DNA of 64,000 nt from Oscillospiraceae bacterium. GTDB taxonomy: Bacteria; Bacillota; Clostridia; Oscillospirales; Acutalibacteraceae. The notes below the pieces were generated by a model. The model did not search any database. It saw nothing but the letters and a program-made list of their open reading frames with translations, and was not told the origin of the DNA. Positions 53,025-62,294 of this stretch are shown here, in pieces. The stretch lies in assembly GCA_022487055.1 (NCBI GenBank), contig JAKVJJ010000003.1:54698-118697 (forward strand). The letters are read 5' to 3'. The number at the start of each line of letters is the position of its first letter. The first letter of the stretch is position 1. The position numbers and the translations under genes were made by a program.

Positions 53025-53038
53025 GGACTCGCCTCCTG

Positions 53039-53407
53039 TCAGTCAGAATTTTCCAGTTTGCCGAGAATTTTCAGCAAGTTTTCGATTTGTTCCGTAATGG
53101 ATTTATCATAAACGAAGCGGCTATTATAATCGCGGATATGCTCAGCGAACTGCCGGATAGCTGCATAAGCCTCTGCACGTTCACGGGATTTACGCAGCAG
53201 GCCGAGGTTCTGCTCCATATCCAAAAGCTGTGCCTCCCCGCGCTTAATGGAGTCACGCACACCTTGACGGGTAATCCCCTCATTCTGCGCAATTTCTGAC
53301 AAAGAAAGGTCGTCATTATAATAGCAGGAGATAACTTCCCGCTGCTTCTCTGTCAGCATAGAGCCATAAAAATCAAGCAGAATTGAGATCTCAAGATTTT
53401 TCGCCAA
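53039..53407 (-). CDS. ylxM: YlxM-family SRP-associated helix-turn-helix protein
   Basis: The protein of about 122 residues has LEISILLDFYGSMLTEKQREVI and CYYNDDLSLSEIAQNEGITRQGVRDSI, the sigma-70 region 4-like HTH of YlxM/p13. It sits just before ffh, as usual, and stimulates Ffh/FtsY GTPase in streptococci. The best start is TTG 53407 with GGGGGG 8 nt upstream; the longer reading frame to 53530 would span the promoter. Confidence 0.87.
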   Translation of the reverse strand: MAKNLEISILLDFYGSMLTEKQREVISCYYNDDLSLSEIAQNEGITRQGVRDSIKRGEAQLLDMEQNLGLLRKSRERAEAYAAIRQFAEHIRDYNSRFVYDKSITEQIENLLKILGKLENSD

Positions 53408-53456
53408 AGCAGATACCCCCCATTCCTGTAAAGTGCTTGGCTTTACAAGCAATGTG

Positions 53457-53485
53457 ATTATACCGCATTCCGCCTTTTTTGTCAA
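53457..53485 (-). promoter_or_regulatory. Promoter of the ylxM-ffh-rpsP-khpA operon
   Basis: TTGACA (53480-53485), a 17-bp spacer and TATAAT (53457-53462), perfect consensus. Confidence 0.92.
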
Positions 53486-53569
53486 GACGTCATTTTTGCC
53501 TGTGCCCATTCGCGTGCTTTTGCTGTACAAGCCTTCTTACTTCTGTTAAAATGGTTTATAAATTTGAAC

Positions 53570-53597
53570 TTGTTTACTAAATTTTTTCTGCTATAAG
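53570..53597 (+). promoter_or_regulatory. Promoter of the FAD oxidoreductase gene pair
   Basis: TTGTTT (53570-53575), a 16-bp spacer and TATAAG (53592-53597). Confidence 0.5.
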
Positions 53598-53636
53598 CGC
53601 TGTATTGTGAGGGATTTACTGAAAGGAGTTTACTGC

Positions 53637-55193
53637 ATGAAAAGAGTCATCATTATCGGCGCGGGGCCGGCAGGACTGACTGCCGCACATGACCTGCTGA
53701 CACGCGCCGGAAACAGCTATGCGGTTACGATTCTGGAGGAAAGCGGAGAAATCGGCGGCATTTCCCGCACAGTCCGCTGGCATGGCAATCGCATGGACAT
53801 TGGCGGCCACCGCTTCTTTTCCAAGGAAAGCCGTGTCAACCAATGGTGGGCAGCGCGAATGCCGGCACAGGGCGCTCCCTCCTATGATGACGCTGCTCTG
53901 GGAAGGGAAAGCACACTGGCTCCCGGTGGCCCTGACCCGCAGAAAGAGGACCGTGTCATGCTCACCCGCAGGCGCGTTTCCCGAATTTACTATCATCAGA
54001 AATTTTTTGACTACCCAATCACCATGAAGCCGCAGACTTTCCGCAATCTTGGGCTTGCTTCCACTTTTCAGGCAGGATGCAGTTATTTGCACGCCTGCAC
54101 TGCCAAGCTGCCGGAAACAAGTCTGGAAAATTTTTATATCAATCGCTTCGGCAAAAAACTCTACAGTATGTTTTTTGAGGGATATACGGAAAAGCTCTGG
54201 GGACGGCATCCGCGCGACATTTCCGCCGACTGGGGTTCCCAGCGGGTGAAGGGACTGTCCGTTTCCGCTGTGCTGAAAGATATGCTCAAAAAAGCCGCCG
54301 GTAAAAAGGGGAGCACGGCGGAAACCTCGCTGATTGAGCAGTTTCAGTACCCAAAATACGGCCCCGGGCAGCTCTGGGAACAGACCGCCGATGAAATTGA
54401 AGCGATGGGCGGTACCCTGCGCAGACACTGCCGTGTCACCGGAATTCATACAGAGGATGGGAAAATCATTTCTGTAACTGCAGAAACAGCACAAGGTACC
54501 GAAGTCATTCCCGGTGACATTTTTCTCTCCTCTATGCCGGTGAAAGACCTTGTCGGCGGCATGGAAAATGTGCCGTGGGACATTGCTTCCATCGCTGCCG
54601 GGTTGCCCTATCGTGACTTTGTGACAGTGGGCTTCCTTGTAAAGAAACTGAATCTAAAAAATGAAACGAATATCCGCACGCTGGGGAATATTGTACCAGA
54701 CTGCTGGATTTACATTCAGGATACCGACGTGCGCCTTGGTCGTCTGCAAATTTTCAACAACTGGTCCCCTTACATGGTGGAAAAGCCCGCGGACACCGTT
54801 TGGATTGGCTTGGAATATTTCTGCACAGAAGGGGATGCTTTCTGGAGCATGACAGAACAGCAATGTACTGCTTTTGCCGCCGAAGAACTGCTGAAAATGG
54901 GGGTCCTCTCCTCAGCAGATGATATTTTGGACTCTCACCGGGAGCGTGTGAAGAAAGCCTATCCCGCTTATTTTGATACATATTCTCAGATGGACACACT
55001 GGTCGGTTATCTGAATCAGTTTTCCAATTTGTACTGCATTGGCCGCAACGGACAGCATCGCTACAACAATATGGACCATTCCATGATGACGGCCTTCCTG
55101 ACAGTAGACAATATTCTCTCCGGCAGCACGGATAAGTCCGCTATTTGGAATGTAAACACAGATACAGACTATCAGGAAGAAAAGGAAGAATAA
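53637..55193 (+). CDS. NAD(P)/FAD-dependent oxidoreductase (UDP-galactopyranose mutase / amine oxidase-like)
   Basis: The 518-residue protein has the N-terminal dinucleotide fold [19 protein letters not shown], then [13 protein letters not shown] and [10 protein letters not shown]. It also has [14 protein letters not shown] in the middle and a terminal [18 protein letters not shown] block. This subgroup is found in glycan and cell-surface gene clusters; its substrate is unknown. The gene partner 15 nt downstream is a GT-C membrane glycosyltransferase, which fits a sugar-nucleotide or polyprenyl-sugar modification. AAAGGAG precedes ATG 53637. Confidence 0.82.
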   Translation: MKRVIIIGAGPAGLTAAHDLLTRAGNSYAVTILEESGEIGGISRTVRWHGNRMDIGGHRFFSKESRVNQWWAARMPAQGAPSYDDAALGRESTLAPGGPDPQKEDRVMLTRRRVSRIYYHQKFFDYPITMKPQTFRNLGLASTFQAGCSYLHACTAKLPETSLENFYINRFGKKLYSMFFEGYTEKLWGRHPRDISADWGSQRVKGLSVSAVLKDMLKKAAGKKGSTAETSLIEQFQYPKYGPGQLWEQTADEIEAMGGTLRRHCRVTGIHTEDGKIISVTAETAQGTEVIPGDIFLSSMPVKDLVGGMENVPWDIASIAAGLPYRDFVTVGFLVKKLNLKNETNIRTLGNIVPDCWIYIQDTDVRLGRLQIFNNWSPYMVEKPADTVWIGLEYFCTEGDAFWSMTEQQCTAFAAEELLKMGVLSSADDILDSHRERVKKAYPAYFDTYSQMDTLVGYLNQFSNLYCIGRNGQHRYNNMDHSMMTAFLTVDNILSGSTDKSAIWNVNTDTDYQEEKEE

Positions 55194-55208
55194 GGGTGAG
55201 GCGTTCCT

Positions 55209-56927
55209 ATGGAAAAAAGTCAAAACCGTATTAGCATTTCTTCTCATCCATATCTGCTGCTGATACTGGGCTGCATTCTGCTTTACATTGCTTTTCCGCT
55301 TGGAAACTCCGACAATATTTTGGAAAACCGCAGCATGATTCTGCTGATAATTCCGCTGGCCGCAACGGCAGTTGGGTTCCTGCTGTTTCACCACACCAAA
55401 CCGGCAGAAAAGGCGAGCAACAACACATCGAATGGTTGGATGGCGGCAGTGGGAGTCTGTCTGGCAATCTGCTGTGTCTGCCTGCTTTATCTGCTCGCAA
55501 ACAGTCCCTTTCAATTGGAAATGCTTGCTTTGCTGGCCCTGTTGGCACTGGCCGCAACCGCACTCTGGTTTTATCTAAATGACAAGTTTTCAGCCCGTTT
55601 GGCGTGTGTTTTGCTGGGTGCCGCAGCTTTTGTTCTGCGTGCGGTCTATATCCTTTATACCGACTATCTCACCCGTCAGCACGATGTTTCCTATATACAG
55701 GATGATTTTGGGCATCAGGCATATATGCTTTATTTGGTGACTCACAATTTTGCCCTACCGGATTTTGACCCTCGCTCGGTATGGGAATTTTATCATCCGC
55801 CGCTGCACTACTTTCTCTGTGCGCTGTGGATTCGGCTGCAGCTGCAGTTTGGCACCGAAATTGAGACTGCTGTGGAAAACGTGCAGTTTCTGACACTGTT
55901 TGCCTCCTGTGCTGTACTGATTATTTCCTACCGCATTCTGCGCCTGCTGCACTTTGACGGGGCGGCGCTTGTCATTCCTTTTGCGTTGCTTTGCTTCCAT
56001 CCCTCTCTGATGATTCTTTCCGGCAGCATAAACAATGATATGCTCTGCATTTTGCTGTCCTTTGCGGCTATTCTGTATGCAGTGCGCTGGTATCAGCAGC
56101 CCACTGGAAAAAACATTGTGCTGCTGGCCGCCTGCATTGGATTTTCCATGATGGCAAAGTCCTCCGGAGCTTTAACCGCCCCTGCCGTCGCCGTCATCTT
56201 CCTGATAAAGCTGAGGCAATCAAAGGGACACCGCGCGGCTCTCTGGAAACAGTTCCTGCTATTTTTCGCCGTCTGCATTCCGCTTGGAATGTGGTGGAGC
56301 ATTTACTGTAAAATGCGATTTGGTATTCCATTCGGTGCCGTGTCCGGTCTGAAGCCGGACAACCCGCAGTATGTCGGAAATTACAGCCCGGCAGAAAGAT
56401 TTTTTGGCATTGACTGGCAGCACCGTTCGGTTTTTGAACATTGGGACTGGAAAAATCACATTTTTGAATACAACCTCTTTGTCGCACTGCTGAAAACTTC
56501 CATGTTCGATGAAGCATGGCTTTTTCACAGCGGCAGCGGGCTGAAATGCGCGCAAATGCTGTTTTATGTAAATATCGTCATTGTGATAAGCTCGCTGGTC
56601 TGCATGGCAGCGGCTGTCGTTCGGACAATGTGCGACCGGCATCACAATCGCCCATATGCAACGTTCTTTCTTACTTTGTATATTACTTATTTGGCATTTT
56701 ATATCTGGTTTTGCTTTAAGGAACCTTATGCCTGCACACAAAGCTTTCGCTATATTGTTCCCACCGTTCTGCTGGGAGGCATCGGCATTGGCACTGTGCT
56801 GAAGCATATTCGCTCCGTGCCAAAACGCAGTGCGGAAATTTTCACATGGGCTGCCACCATTCTGACCGGTACTTTTTGTGTTCTGAGTTCCGCTGTCTAT
56901 CTGCTAGCAGGCTGTGTAATTGAATAA
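55209..56927 (+). CDS. Membrane glycosyltransferase of the GT-C/GT39-like superfamily
   Basis: The 572-residue protein has about twelve transmembrane helices. The first large loop carries DDFGHQAYMLYLVTH with the acidic residues used by GT-C enzymes, and EFYHPPLHYFLCALW, the HPPL motif of ArnT/PMT-type mannosyl- and aminoarabinosyltransferases. Such enzymes move a sugar from a polyprenyl phosphate to an acceptor outside the membrane. Substrate unknown. GGTGAGG gives the start. Confidence 0.82.
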   Translation: MEKSQNRISISSHPYLLLILGCILLYIAFPLGNSDNILENRSMILLIIPLAATAVGFLLFHHTKPAEKASNNTSNGWMAAVGVCLAICCVCLLYLLANSPFQLEMLALLALLALAATALWFYLNDKFSARLACVLLGAAAFVLRAVYILYTDYLTRQHDVSYIQDDFGHQAYMLYLVTHNFALPDFDPRSVWEFYHPPLHYFLCALWIRLQLQFGTEIETAVENVQFLTLFASCAVLIISYRILRLLHFDGAALVIPFALLCFHPSLMILSGSINNDMLCILLSFAAILYAVRWYQQPTGKNIVLLAACIGFSMMAKSSGALTAPAVAVIFLIKLRQSKGHRAALWKQFLLFFAVCIPLGMWWSIYCKMRFGIPFGAVSGLKPDNPQYVGNYSPAERFFGIDWQHRSVFEHWDWKNHIFEYNLFVALLKTSMFDEAWLFHSGSGLKCAQMLFYVNIVIVISSLVCMAAAVVRTMCDRHHNRPYATFFLTLYITYLAFYIWFCFKEPYACTQSFRYIVPTVLLGGIGIGTVLKHIRSVPKRSAEIFTWAATILTGTFCVLSSAVYLLAGCVIE

Positions 56928-56935
56928 ACGGACAG

Positions 56936-56966
56936 CAAAAGGAGGCAAGTTGATGCCTCCTTTTTT
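56936..56966. terminator. Bidirectional terminator
   Basis: AAAAGGAGGCA pairs with TGCCTCCTTTTTT around AGTTGA. Confidence 0.85.
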
Positions 56967-56972
56967 GATAGG

Positions 56973-58418
56973 CTATGCCGCACGCTTGGTGAATTTTTCT
57001 CTGCGGCGCCTACGATTCTCCAGCTTTTCCGGCAGCACGACCTCTTTCTGATAAACACGGGTTTCCTTAGCCAGAACTTTGCTGAGCGCCAGCAGGCTTA
57101 TTAAGTTTGGCACTGCCATCAGGGCATTCATGATGTCAGAAATGTTCCACACCATTTTCATCTCCACCGTTGCACCCAAAAAAGCAACCACAGCAAAAGC
57201 GGTGCGGTAAAGGTAGCGTGCGGAAGGGCCATGCACTAAAAATTCCAATGCTTTTTCACCATTATATTCCCATCCGATAATCGTGGAAAACGCGAACAGG
57301 GCAATGCAAATGGTCACCAGCCATGCACCCGCCGGGCCAAGCACACTCTGAAAAGCCGCTGTGGTCAAACCGGTACCGTCCAGTAAAGCACCGTTGGCAC
57401 CTTGCATACCCAGCACGCCGGAGGAAGCAATGACCAGTCCGGTGACAGAACAAACCACAATCGTATCGAAAAAAGTTCCGGTCATGCTGATATAGCCCTG
57501 CCGGGACGGTCTGTCCGTTGACGCAGCCGTTGCGGTGATTGCCGCTGAACCAAGTCCGGCTTCATTGGAAAAGACGCCGCGTGCACATCCAGCCCGCATG
57601 GCATTGGTCATGCTCACAAGAATCGTGCCGCCCACGCCACCGGCCGCCGCGTGAACAGAAAATGCCATGGAAAAAATTTTTGCAAGGCCGGCCGGTACAT
57701 TGCGGATATTGCAGAAAATGCAGATAAGTCCGCCCAGCATATACAAAGCAGCCATAGCTGGAACCAACACGGAAGAAACCTTGGAAACAGACTGAATTCC
57801 ACCAATCAAAGTGGCAAAAGCCAGAACGGCAATGACCAGTCCGGTAATCCAAGTCGGCACATGAAAAGTACCGTTGACCGCCGCAGAAATAGAGTTTGCC
57901 TGTGTCATATTGCCAATGCCGAAAGAAGCCACCGCCGTAAACAGTGCAAACAGAAACGCCAGTAGTCTGCCCAGCCATTTTGTGCGCAGCCCGTTTTTCA
58001 TGGTGAACATCGGTCCACCGCACATTTCACCGTTTTCATTCTGTTCCCGATACTTTACCGCAAGCGTGCACTCCGCGTATTTCGTTGCCAACCCAAACAA
58101 AGCCGAAATCCACATCCAAACCAAAGCGCCCGGTCCGCCCAGCACCATTGCCGTGGCAACCCCCGCGATATTACCTGTTCCGATGGTTGCTGCCAGTGTT
58201 GTCATCAGTGCCGCAAATGGGGAAATATCCCCTGTGTCTTTTGACTTCTGCCGCGCCTTTCTGCCAAAGACAGAGCGCAGCGCATAGCCGAGATTCCTCC
58301 ATGGCAGGAACCGAAGCCGAAACATTAGAAAGACGCCCGTTCCAATGAGCATAGTCACCATGACTGGTCCCCAGACCGCGCTGTCTATCTTTTCCAATAT
58401 GTTTGATACATTTTCCAC
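56973..58418 (-). CDS. Sodium:alanine symporter (AGCS family)
   Basis: The 481-residue symporter has about ten helices. Motifs are TTLAATIGTGNIAGVATAM, MWISALFGLATKYAE, CGGPMFTMKNGL and RGVFSNEAGLGSAAI. It imports alanine or glycine with Na+. The C-terminal tail is strongly basic (RRRREKFTKR). It is monocistronic. Confidence 0.94.
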   Translation of the reverse strand: MENVSNILEKIDSAVWGPVMVTMLIGTGVFLMFRLRFLPWRNLGYALRSVFGRKARQKSKDTGDISPFAALMTTLAATIGTGNIAGVATAMVLGGPGALVWMWISALFGLATKYAECTLAVKYREQNENGEMCGGPMFTMKNGLRTKWLGRLLAFLFALFTAVASFGIGNMTQANSISAAVNGTFHVPTWITGLVIAVLAFATLIGGIQSVSKVSSVLVPAMAALYMLGGLICIFCNIRNVPAGLAKIFSMAFSVHAAAGGVGGTILVSMTNAMRAGCARGVFSNEAGLGSAAITATAASTDRPSRQGYISMTGTFFDTIVVCSVTGLVIASSGVLGMQGANGALLDGTGLTTAAFQSVLGPAGAWLVTICIALFAFSTIIGWEYNGEKALEFLVHGPSARYLYRTAFAVVAFLGATVEMKMVWNISDIMNALMAVPNLISLLALSKVLAKETRVYQKEVVLPEKLENRRRRREKFTKRAA

Positions 58419-58534
58419 CTGAATTTCACATCCTCATTCACCCAGTTTATGCTGCCCCTCCGATTAACCGCAATGCCAAAAGACAACTTGATTTTTATTA
58501 TAAATCTTTCCGAATGGAATGAGAAGCGGAATTT

Positions 58535-58774
58535 TTATTTTTCCGCAGTGGTTTCCGTTGCAGCAGCGGCCGGAAACTCCGCAGGTGGCTCTGCCTGCAA
58601 AGCCTTTTGCTGTTCTCTGGCGCTGCAGCAGGTCCGCTGTGCAGAAATGGTGCTCAGTGTGTCCCCAATCTGTGTTAAAACCAATGAGGCCATCACAAGT
58701 TCATGGTCATTCAAATGTGACGCAATGACGGATGACAATGCCGCAATGGCAAGCGACAGTGAACAGGAATCCAT
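58535..58774 (-). CDS. Small DUF6774-like protein
   Basis: The 79-residue protein starts MDSCSLSLAIAALSSVIAS, with LVMASLVLTQIGDTLSTIS in the centre and an Ala/Glu-rich low-complexity tail. The pattern of a short helix pair ending in QLGDTL-type sequence recalls a widespread clostridial family of unknown function. AAAGGAGG precedes ATG 58774. It contains three cysteines (CSLS, CCSA). Confidence 0.75.
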   Translation of the reverse strand: MDSCSLSLAIAALSSVIASHLNDHELVMASLVLTQIGDTLSTISAQRTCCSAREQQKALQAEPPAEFPAAAATETTAEK

Positions 58775-58860
58775 AGCAGATTCCTCCTTTCCGCAGCAGA
58801 CTCCCACCATTTCAGCTTATGAGCGGTCACTATTTCCTGCCACCCGGCGATACTTTGGAA

Positions 58861-58889
58861 TTGTAACCGCTCATTGGCTGTGCTATAAT
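58861..58889 (+). promoter_or_regulatory. Promoter of the YcxB-like membrane protein gene
   Basis: TTGTAA (58861-58866), a 17-bp spacer and TATAAT (58884-58889). Confidence 0.8.
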
Positions 58890-58937
58890 ACTGATTAGTT
58901 CCGCGGCTGGCCTGCCGCGTATAAAGGAGCATAAAGA

Positions 58938-60338
58938 ATGGTTAAAAAATTCACCGCAGCGCTGCTCTCCCTGCTGCTCTGCGTCACTGCCGCCGGGACG
59001 CTCCCCGCAGCGGCTGCATCCTCTGTAAGTACTGTTTCTGCCGTATCACAGGCATCTGCCGCAGATGGCACCCCGTTTGAGCTGAAAGACTGCTATATGA
59101 AATTGAACATTCCGAAAGGACTGTATGCTTTCACACAGGACACTTCTCCCTCAGATGGAAACCTGATGAAAGCCGGTATTGCTAACTGGTATACCGAAAA
59201 GAAGGATATGCAGGACCGCAGCTCTGTGCTTCTGGTCAGTGCGCCGCTTGGCCGCTACACCATGTCAGTTGGCAAAAAGAGCAGTTCCTCCACACAGCAA
59301 TATTACAACATGACCGCCATGTCGGATGCTGGCATCAATTCCTTGATTAGCGACCTGTGCAAGCCGCAGTCCACAAGCAGCGGCAGCTCAGTCAGCACCA
59401 AAGCACACCGCTACACCAGTCCCACAAAACAGCCATATATCTTTATGGATATGCAAGGCAATACGGACAACAAAAAAGTAAAAGAAGTTGCTTACTTCAC
59501 CATTATCAACGGTTCCGGCTATACTTTTGAAACCTACCGGGAAAATGGAGAACTTTCCGCTGAACAGAAAACAAGCTTGAAACAACTGGTGGACAGCGTC
59601 AAAGTTACACAGGTGCTTGCCAAACCTGCAGGCGGAGAGAGTTCTGTGGTCCTTCAGTCTGTTTTCATTCTGCTGCTGCCTGTTCTTGTGATAGCAGCGA
59701 TTATCCTCGTCATGTTCCTCACAAACCGTGCTCGCCGTGCCCGTGAAAATAAGCGTAAGGCGCTCCTGCTGGAACGTCTGACCGCTTATCGCAAAGCACA
59801 GGAAACCCGTGAAGAGGATGCCCGTGAAAAAGGACTGCCGCCGCCTGAACCGGAAACACTGATTGAAAACAACACAAAGTGTGTTAAGAAAACCCTGCAC
59901 CGCTTCAGTTGGTATGACCTTCTGCTAAACCGAAAGGGCACATGGATTACCACTCTGGTCATTGCCGTGCTTGCGATTGCAGCGGCTGTCTGGATTGATT
60001 CCACGGGAGTCCGGGTGGTGGCTCTCCTCATTGCCGCTTTCGGCATTATCTATCCACTGACGATTCCGCGCAAAGTCTTTCAGGCAGAGGACGGCAGCTT
60101 CCGCAAAATGAAAAGCCGCCGGATACGCTATCAGTTCCGCGCCGAAGATTTTCGTGTGTCCGGTGTTTATTCCGGCGTTTATCCTTATGTGCAGATTATT
60201 CACGTCTATGAAGTGAAGCGTTACTTCTACCTGTACCTTGGCGCCAACCATGTCTATATTCTCAACAAACATTCCTTCACACAGGGAACCGCAGATGACC
60301 TGCGCAAACTGCTTCAGGAAAAATGTCTGAAATTATAA
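58938..60338 (+). CDS. Secreted/membrane protein with C-terminal YcxB-like domain
   Basis: The 466-residue protein has a signal peptide (about 1-26, ending LPAAAAS) and an extracellular region (about 27-235) rich in Ser/Thr linkers. It then has one membrane helix (about 238-262), a basic charged cytoplasmic segment (RARRARENKRKALLLERL) and two more helices (about 335-375). The end is a YcxB-like domain (MKSRRIRYQFRAEDFRVSG, YVQIIHVYEVKRYFYLYLG). The unusual order, exported sensor-like domain plus cytosolic YcxB domain, suggests a sensor or surface-stress protein; function unknown. It is monocistronic with its own terminator. Confidence 0.8.
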   Translation: MVKKFTAALLSLLLCVTAAGTLPAAAASSVSTVSAVSQASAADGTPFELKDCYMKLNIPKGLYAFTQDTSPSDGNLMKAGIANWYTEKKDMQDRSSVLLVSAPLGRYTMSVGKKSSSSTQQYYNMTAMSDAGINSLISDLCKPQSTSSGSSVSTKAHRYTSPTKQPYIFMDMQGNTDNKKVKEVAYFTIINGSGYTFETYRENGELSAEQKTSLKQLVDSVKVTQVLAKPAGGESSVVLQSVFILLLPVLVIAAIILVMFLTNRARRARENKRKALLLERLTAYRKAQETREEDAREKGLPPPEPETLIENNTKCVKKTLHRFSWYDLLLNRKGTWITTLVIAVLAIAAAVWIDSTGVRVVALLIAAFGIIYPLTIPRKVFQAEDGSFRKMKSRRIRYQFRAEDFRVSGVYSGVYPYVQIIHVYEVKRYFYLYLGANHVYILNKHSFTQGTADDLRKLLQEKCLKL

Positions 60339-60340
60339 AA

Positions 60341-60384
60341 GAATCAGCCGCATCCCACAGAAACTTCGTGAGATGCGGCTGATT
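60341..60384. terminator. Bidirectional terminator
   Basis: AATCAGCCGCATC pairs with GATGCGGCTGATT, followed by TTCTTG on the plus side. Confidence 0.85.
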
Positions 60385-60404
60385 TTCTTGATATGCACAA
60401 TGTT

Positions 60405-61235
60405 CTATTTCAGCAAAGTTTCCACCGCATCCGCAGCCGGGTCGAGCCATGGCGCGTTCACATCTTCCGCCGCTCCATGGTCAATCTTTTCAGCAATCTG
60501 CGGATCCAGCGGGCCGCGTGCCAGAACTTTCAGGCTGTATTTTTTCACAACCTCATCTAAGTGGCTCTTACCAAACACGGCAATCTTTTTGCCGCAGTCC
60601 GGACACTGCACATAACTCATGTTCTCCACCACACCGAGAACTGGAACGTGCATCATGTTTGCCATTGTCACTGCTTTGGCCACAATCATGGAAACCAACT
60701 CCTGCGGAGAAGTTACCACGAGAATGCCGTCCACCGGGATGGACTGGAACACCGTCAGCGGCACATCACCGGTTCCCGGAGGCATATCAACAAAGAGAAA
60801 ATCAATGTCTTTCCAGAGAACATCCGTCCAGAACTGGGTGACCATATTGGCAATCATCGGCCCGCGCCAAACAACCGGGTCTGTTTCATTTTCCAGCATC
60901 AGGTTGACGCTCATTACATCTATGCCATTTTTGCTCTTGCACGGCAGAATACATTTATCCTGCATCAGTGCCCGGTCGTGGATGCCAAATGCTTTCGGGA
61001 TAGATGGGCCCGTAATATCCGCGTCCAAAACACCTGTGTGATAGCCGCGCCGGTTGAGCAGCACCGCCATCATGGCAGTGACCAGACTTTTGCCGACACC
61101 ACCCTTGCCGCTGACCACACCAATTACTTTTTTAATGCTGCTTTTGGAATTCGGCTCCTGCAGCAGACTCTGTGGATCCTGCCGCTCACTGCAATTTTCG
61201 CCGCAGCTGCTGCAGTCATGTGTACATTCACTCAT
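60405..61235 (-). CDS. Mrp/NBP35-type iron-sulfur cluster carrier ATPase
   Basis: The 276-residue ParA-like ATPase has VVSGKGGVGKS (deviant Walker A), DADITGPSIPKAFG, VDMPPGTGDVPLT and the terminal-third CPDCGKK (CxxC) that binds the cluster. It has an extra N-terminal cysteine cluster (CTHDCSSCGENC), as in NBP35. It carries and transfers Fe-S clusters. Confidence 0.94.
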   Translation of the reverse strand: MSECTHDCSSCGENCSERQDPQSLLQEPNSKSSIKKVIGVVSGKGGVGKSLVTAMMAVLLNRRGYHTGVLDADITGPSIPKAFGIHDRALMQDKCILPCKSKNGIDVMSVNLMLENETDPVVWRGPMIANMVTQFWTDVLWKDIDFLFVDMPPGTGDVPLTVFQSIPVDGILVVTSPQELVSMIVAKAVTMANMMHVPVLGVVENMSYVQCPDCGKKIAVFGKSHLDEVVKKYSLKVLARGPLDPQIAEKIDHGAAEDVNAPWLDPAADAVETLLK

Positions 61236-61278
61236 AGCTTTATCACTCCTGCTTTCGTTGCTTTATCAGGTAACTTCC

Positions 61279-61307
61279 ATAATAAAAGATGTTCGCCTGT
61301 TTGTCAA
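61279..61307 (-). promoter_or_regulatory. Promoter of the Mrp gene
   Basis: TTGACA (61302-61307), a 17-bp spacer and TATTAT (61279-61284). Confidence 0.85.
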
Positions 61308-61334
61308 ATTTTGAACAAAGTAGGCCCTAAGGAA

Positions 61335-62294
61335 TCAGAATTCACGCTTAATCGGACGCAGGAACAACCCTGCCACCGCTTTCTCCGGCTGCTGGCCGCC
61401 GTTAATGACGGAATCGACGGCACTGCAGATGGGCAGTTCCACACCATACTGACTCCCCAGCCGAAGAAGTGCCGTTACCGTTGGCACGCCTTCCGCCAGT
61501 TTCTCGTAATGGACGCCGCGCACAAAATCCTCGCCAAACTGCCGGTTATGGCTGTACTTGCTAAATACAGTTGCCTCATAGTCTCCGAGATGTGCAAGCC
61601 CGTACGCCGTGATTTCCCGTCCGCCCATTGCCTGAATCAGCCTGCCGATTTCACGCGTTCCACGGCTCATCAGAGCGCCTTTCAGGGCTGTCTTATTCAT
61701 TCCGTCCAGCATACCGGCGGCAATGCCGATCACATTTTTGGCGGCGGCTCCCACTTCATTTCCGACAAGGTCATTGCCATAATAAAAACGAATCAGCGGA
61801 CTTTCAAAAATTTTTACCACACGCTGTTTGACTGTGTCAGAGTCGCTGTCTACAACCATGCAGTTCGGAATCCCCTGCAAAAAGTCCTGCACATGACCGG
61901 GGCCAACCCAGACAGCCAAATCCACATTCGGCAGGAAGCTGCGCACCACCTGTGTCAGCCGCAGACCGGTGGAGGCTTCGATGCCTTTCATGCAGAGCAC
62001 CCAAGTCTTTCCGACACATTCCGCCGGTGACAAATCCTGCAGGAAACCGCGCAGACTCTGTGCGCCGATGGAAATGACCACTGCCTGTGCGGAAGCGATG
62101 GAAGCGTGCAGGTCACTGCTGAAATGCACCGTTTCCGGAAAAGTAACCAGACCATTGGTGTGTGTCTGCATAATCTTTTGAAAATGTGATGAGGAAGCAC
62201 GCCCGTACAGGGTCACCTCATGTCCGCATTGTTCCGCCGCATACCATGCAAGAAAACTGCCCCACCTGCCACAGCCGCATATTGTCACTTTCAT
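61335..62294 (-). CDS. gpsA: NAD(P)-dependent glycerol-3-phosphate dehydrogenase
   Basis: The 319-residue protein starts MKVTICGCGRWGSFLAWYAA, a variant of the usual GAGSWGTALA. It has VISIGAQSLRGFL, VWVGPGHVQDF, GNEVGAAAKNVIGIAAGM (catalytic Lys) and GLAHLGDYEATVFSKYSHNRQFG. It makes sn-glycerol-3-phosphate for phospholipids. The nucleotide loop and the DYEATV segment (usually DLVLT) deviate, so it may be a divergent paralogue. It is coupled (ATGA) to the histidine kinase gene. Confidence 0.82.
   Translation of the reverse strand: MKVTICGCGRWGSFLAWYAAEQCGHEVTLYGRASSSHFQKIMQTHTNGLVTFPETVHFSSDLHASIASAQAVVISIGAQSLRGFLQDLSPAECVGKTWVLCMKGIEASTGLRLTQVVRSFLPNVDLAVWVGPGHVQDFLQGIPNCMVVDSDSDTVKQRVVKIFESPLIRFYYGNDLVGNEVGAAAKNVIGIAAGMLDGMNKTALKGALMSRGTREIGRLIQAMGGREITAYGLAHLGDYEATVFSKYSHNRQFGEDFVRGVHYEKLAEGVPTVTALLRLGSQYGVELPICSAVDSVINGGQQPEKAVAGLFLRPIKREF

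Noticed and set aside
60561..62030. 489-codon plus-strand frame across mrp and gpsA
   Set aside because: Antisense to two well-supported genes and their intergenic promoter; no motif or RBS.
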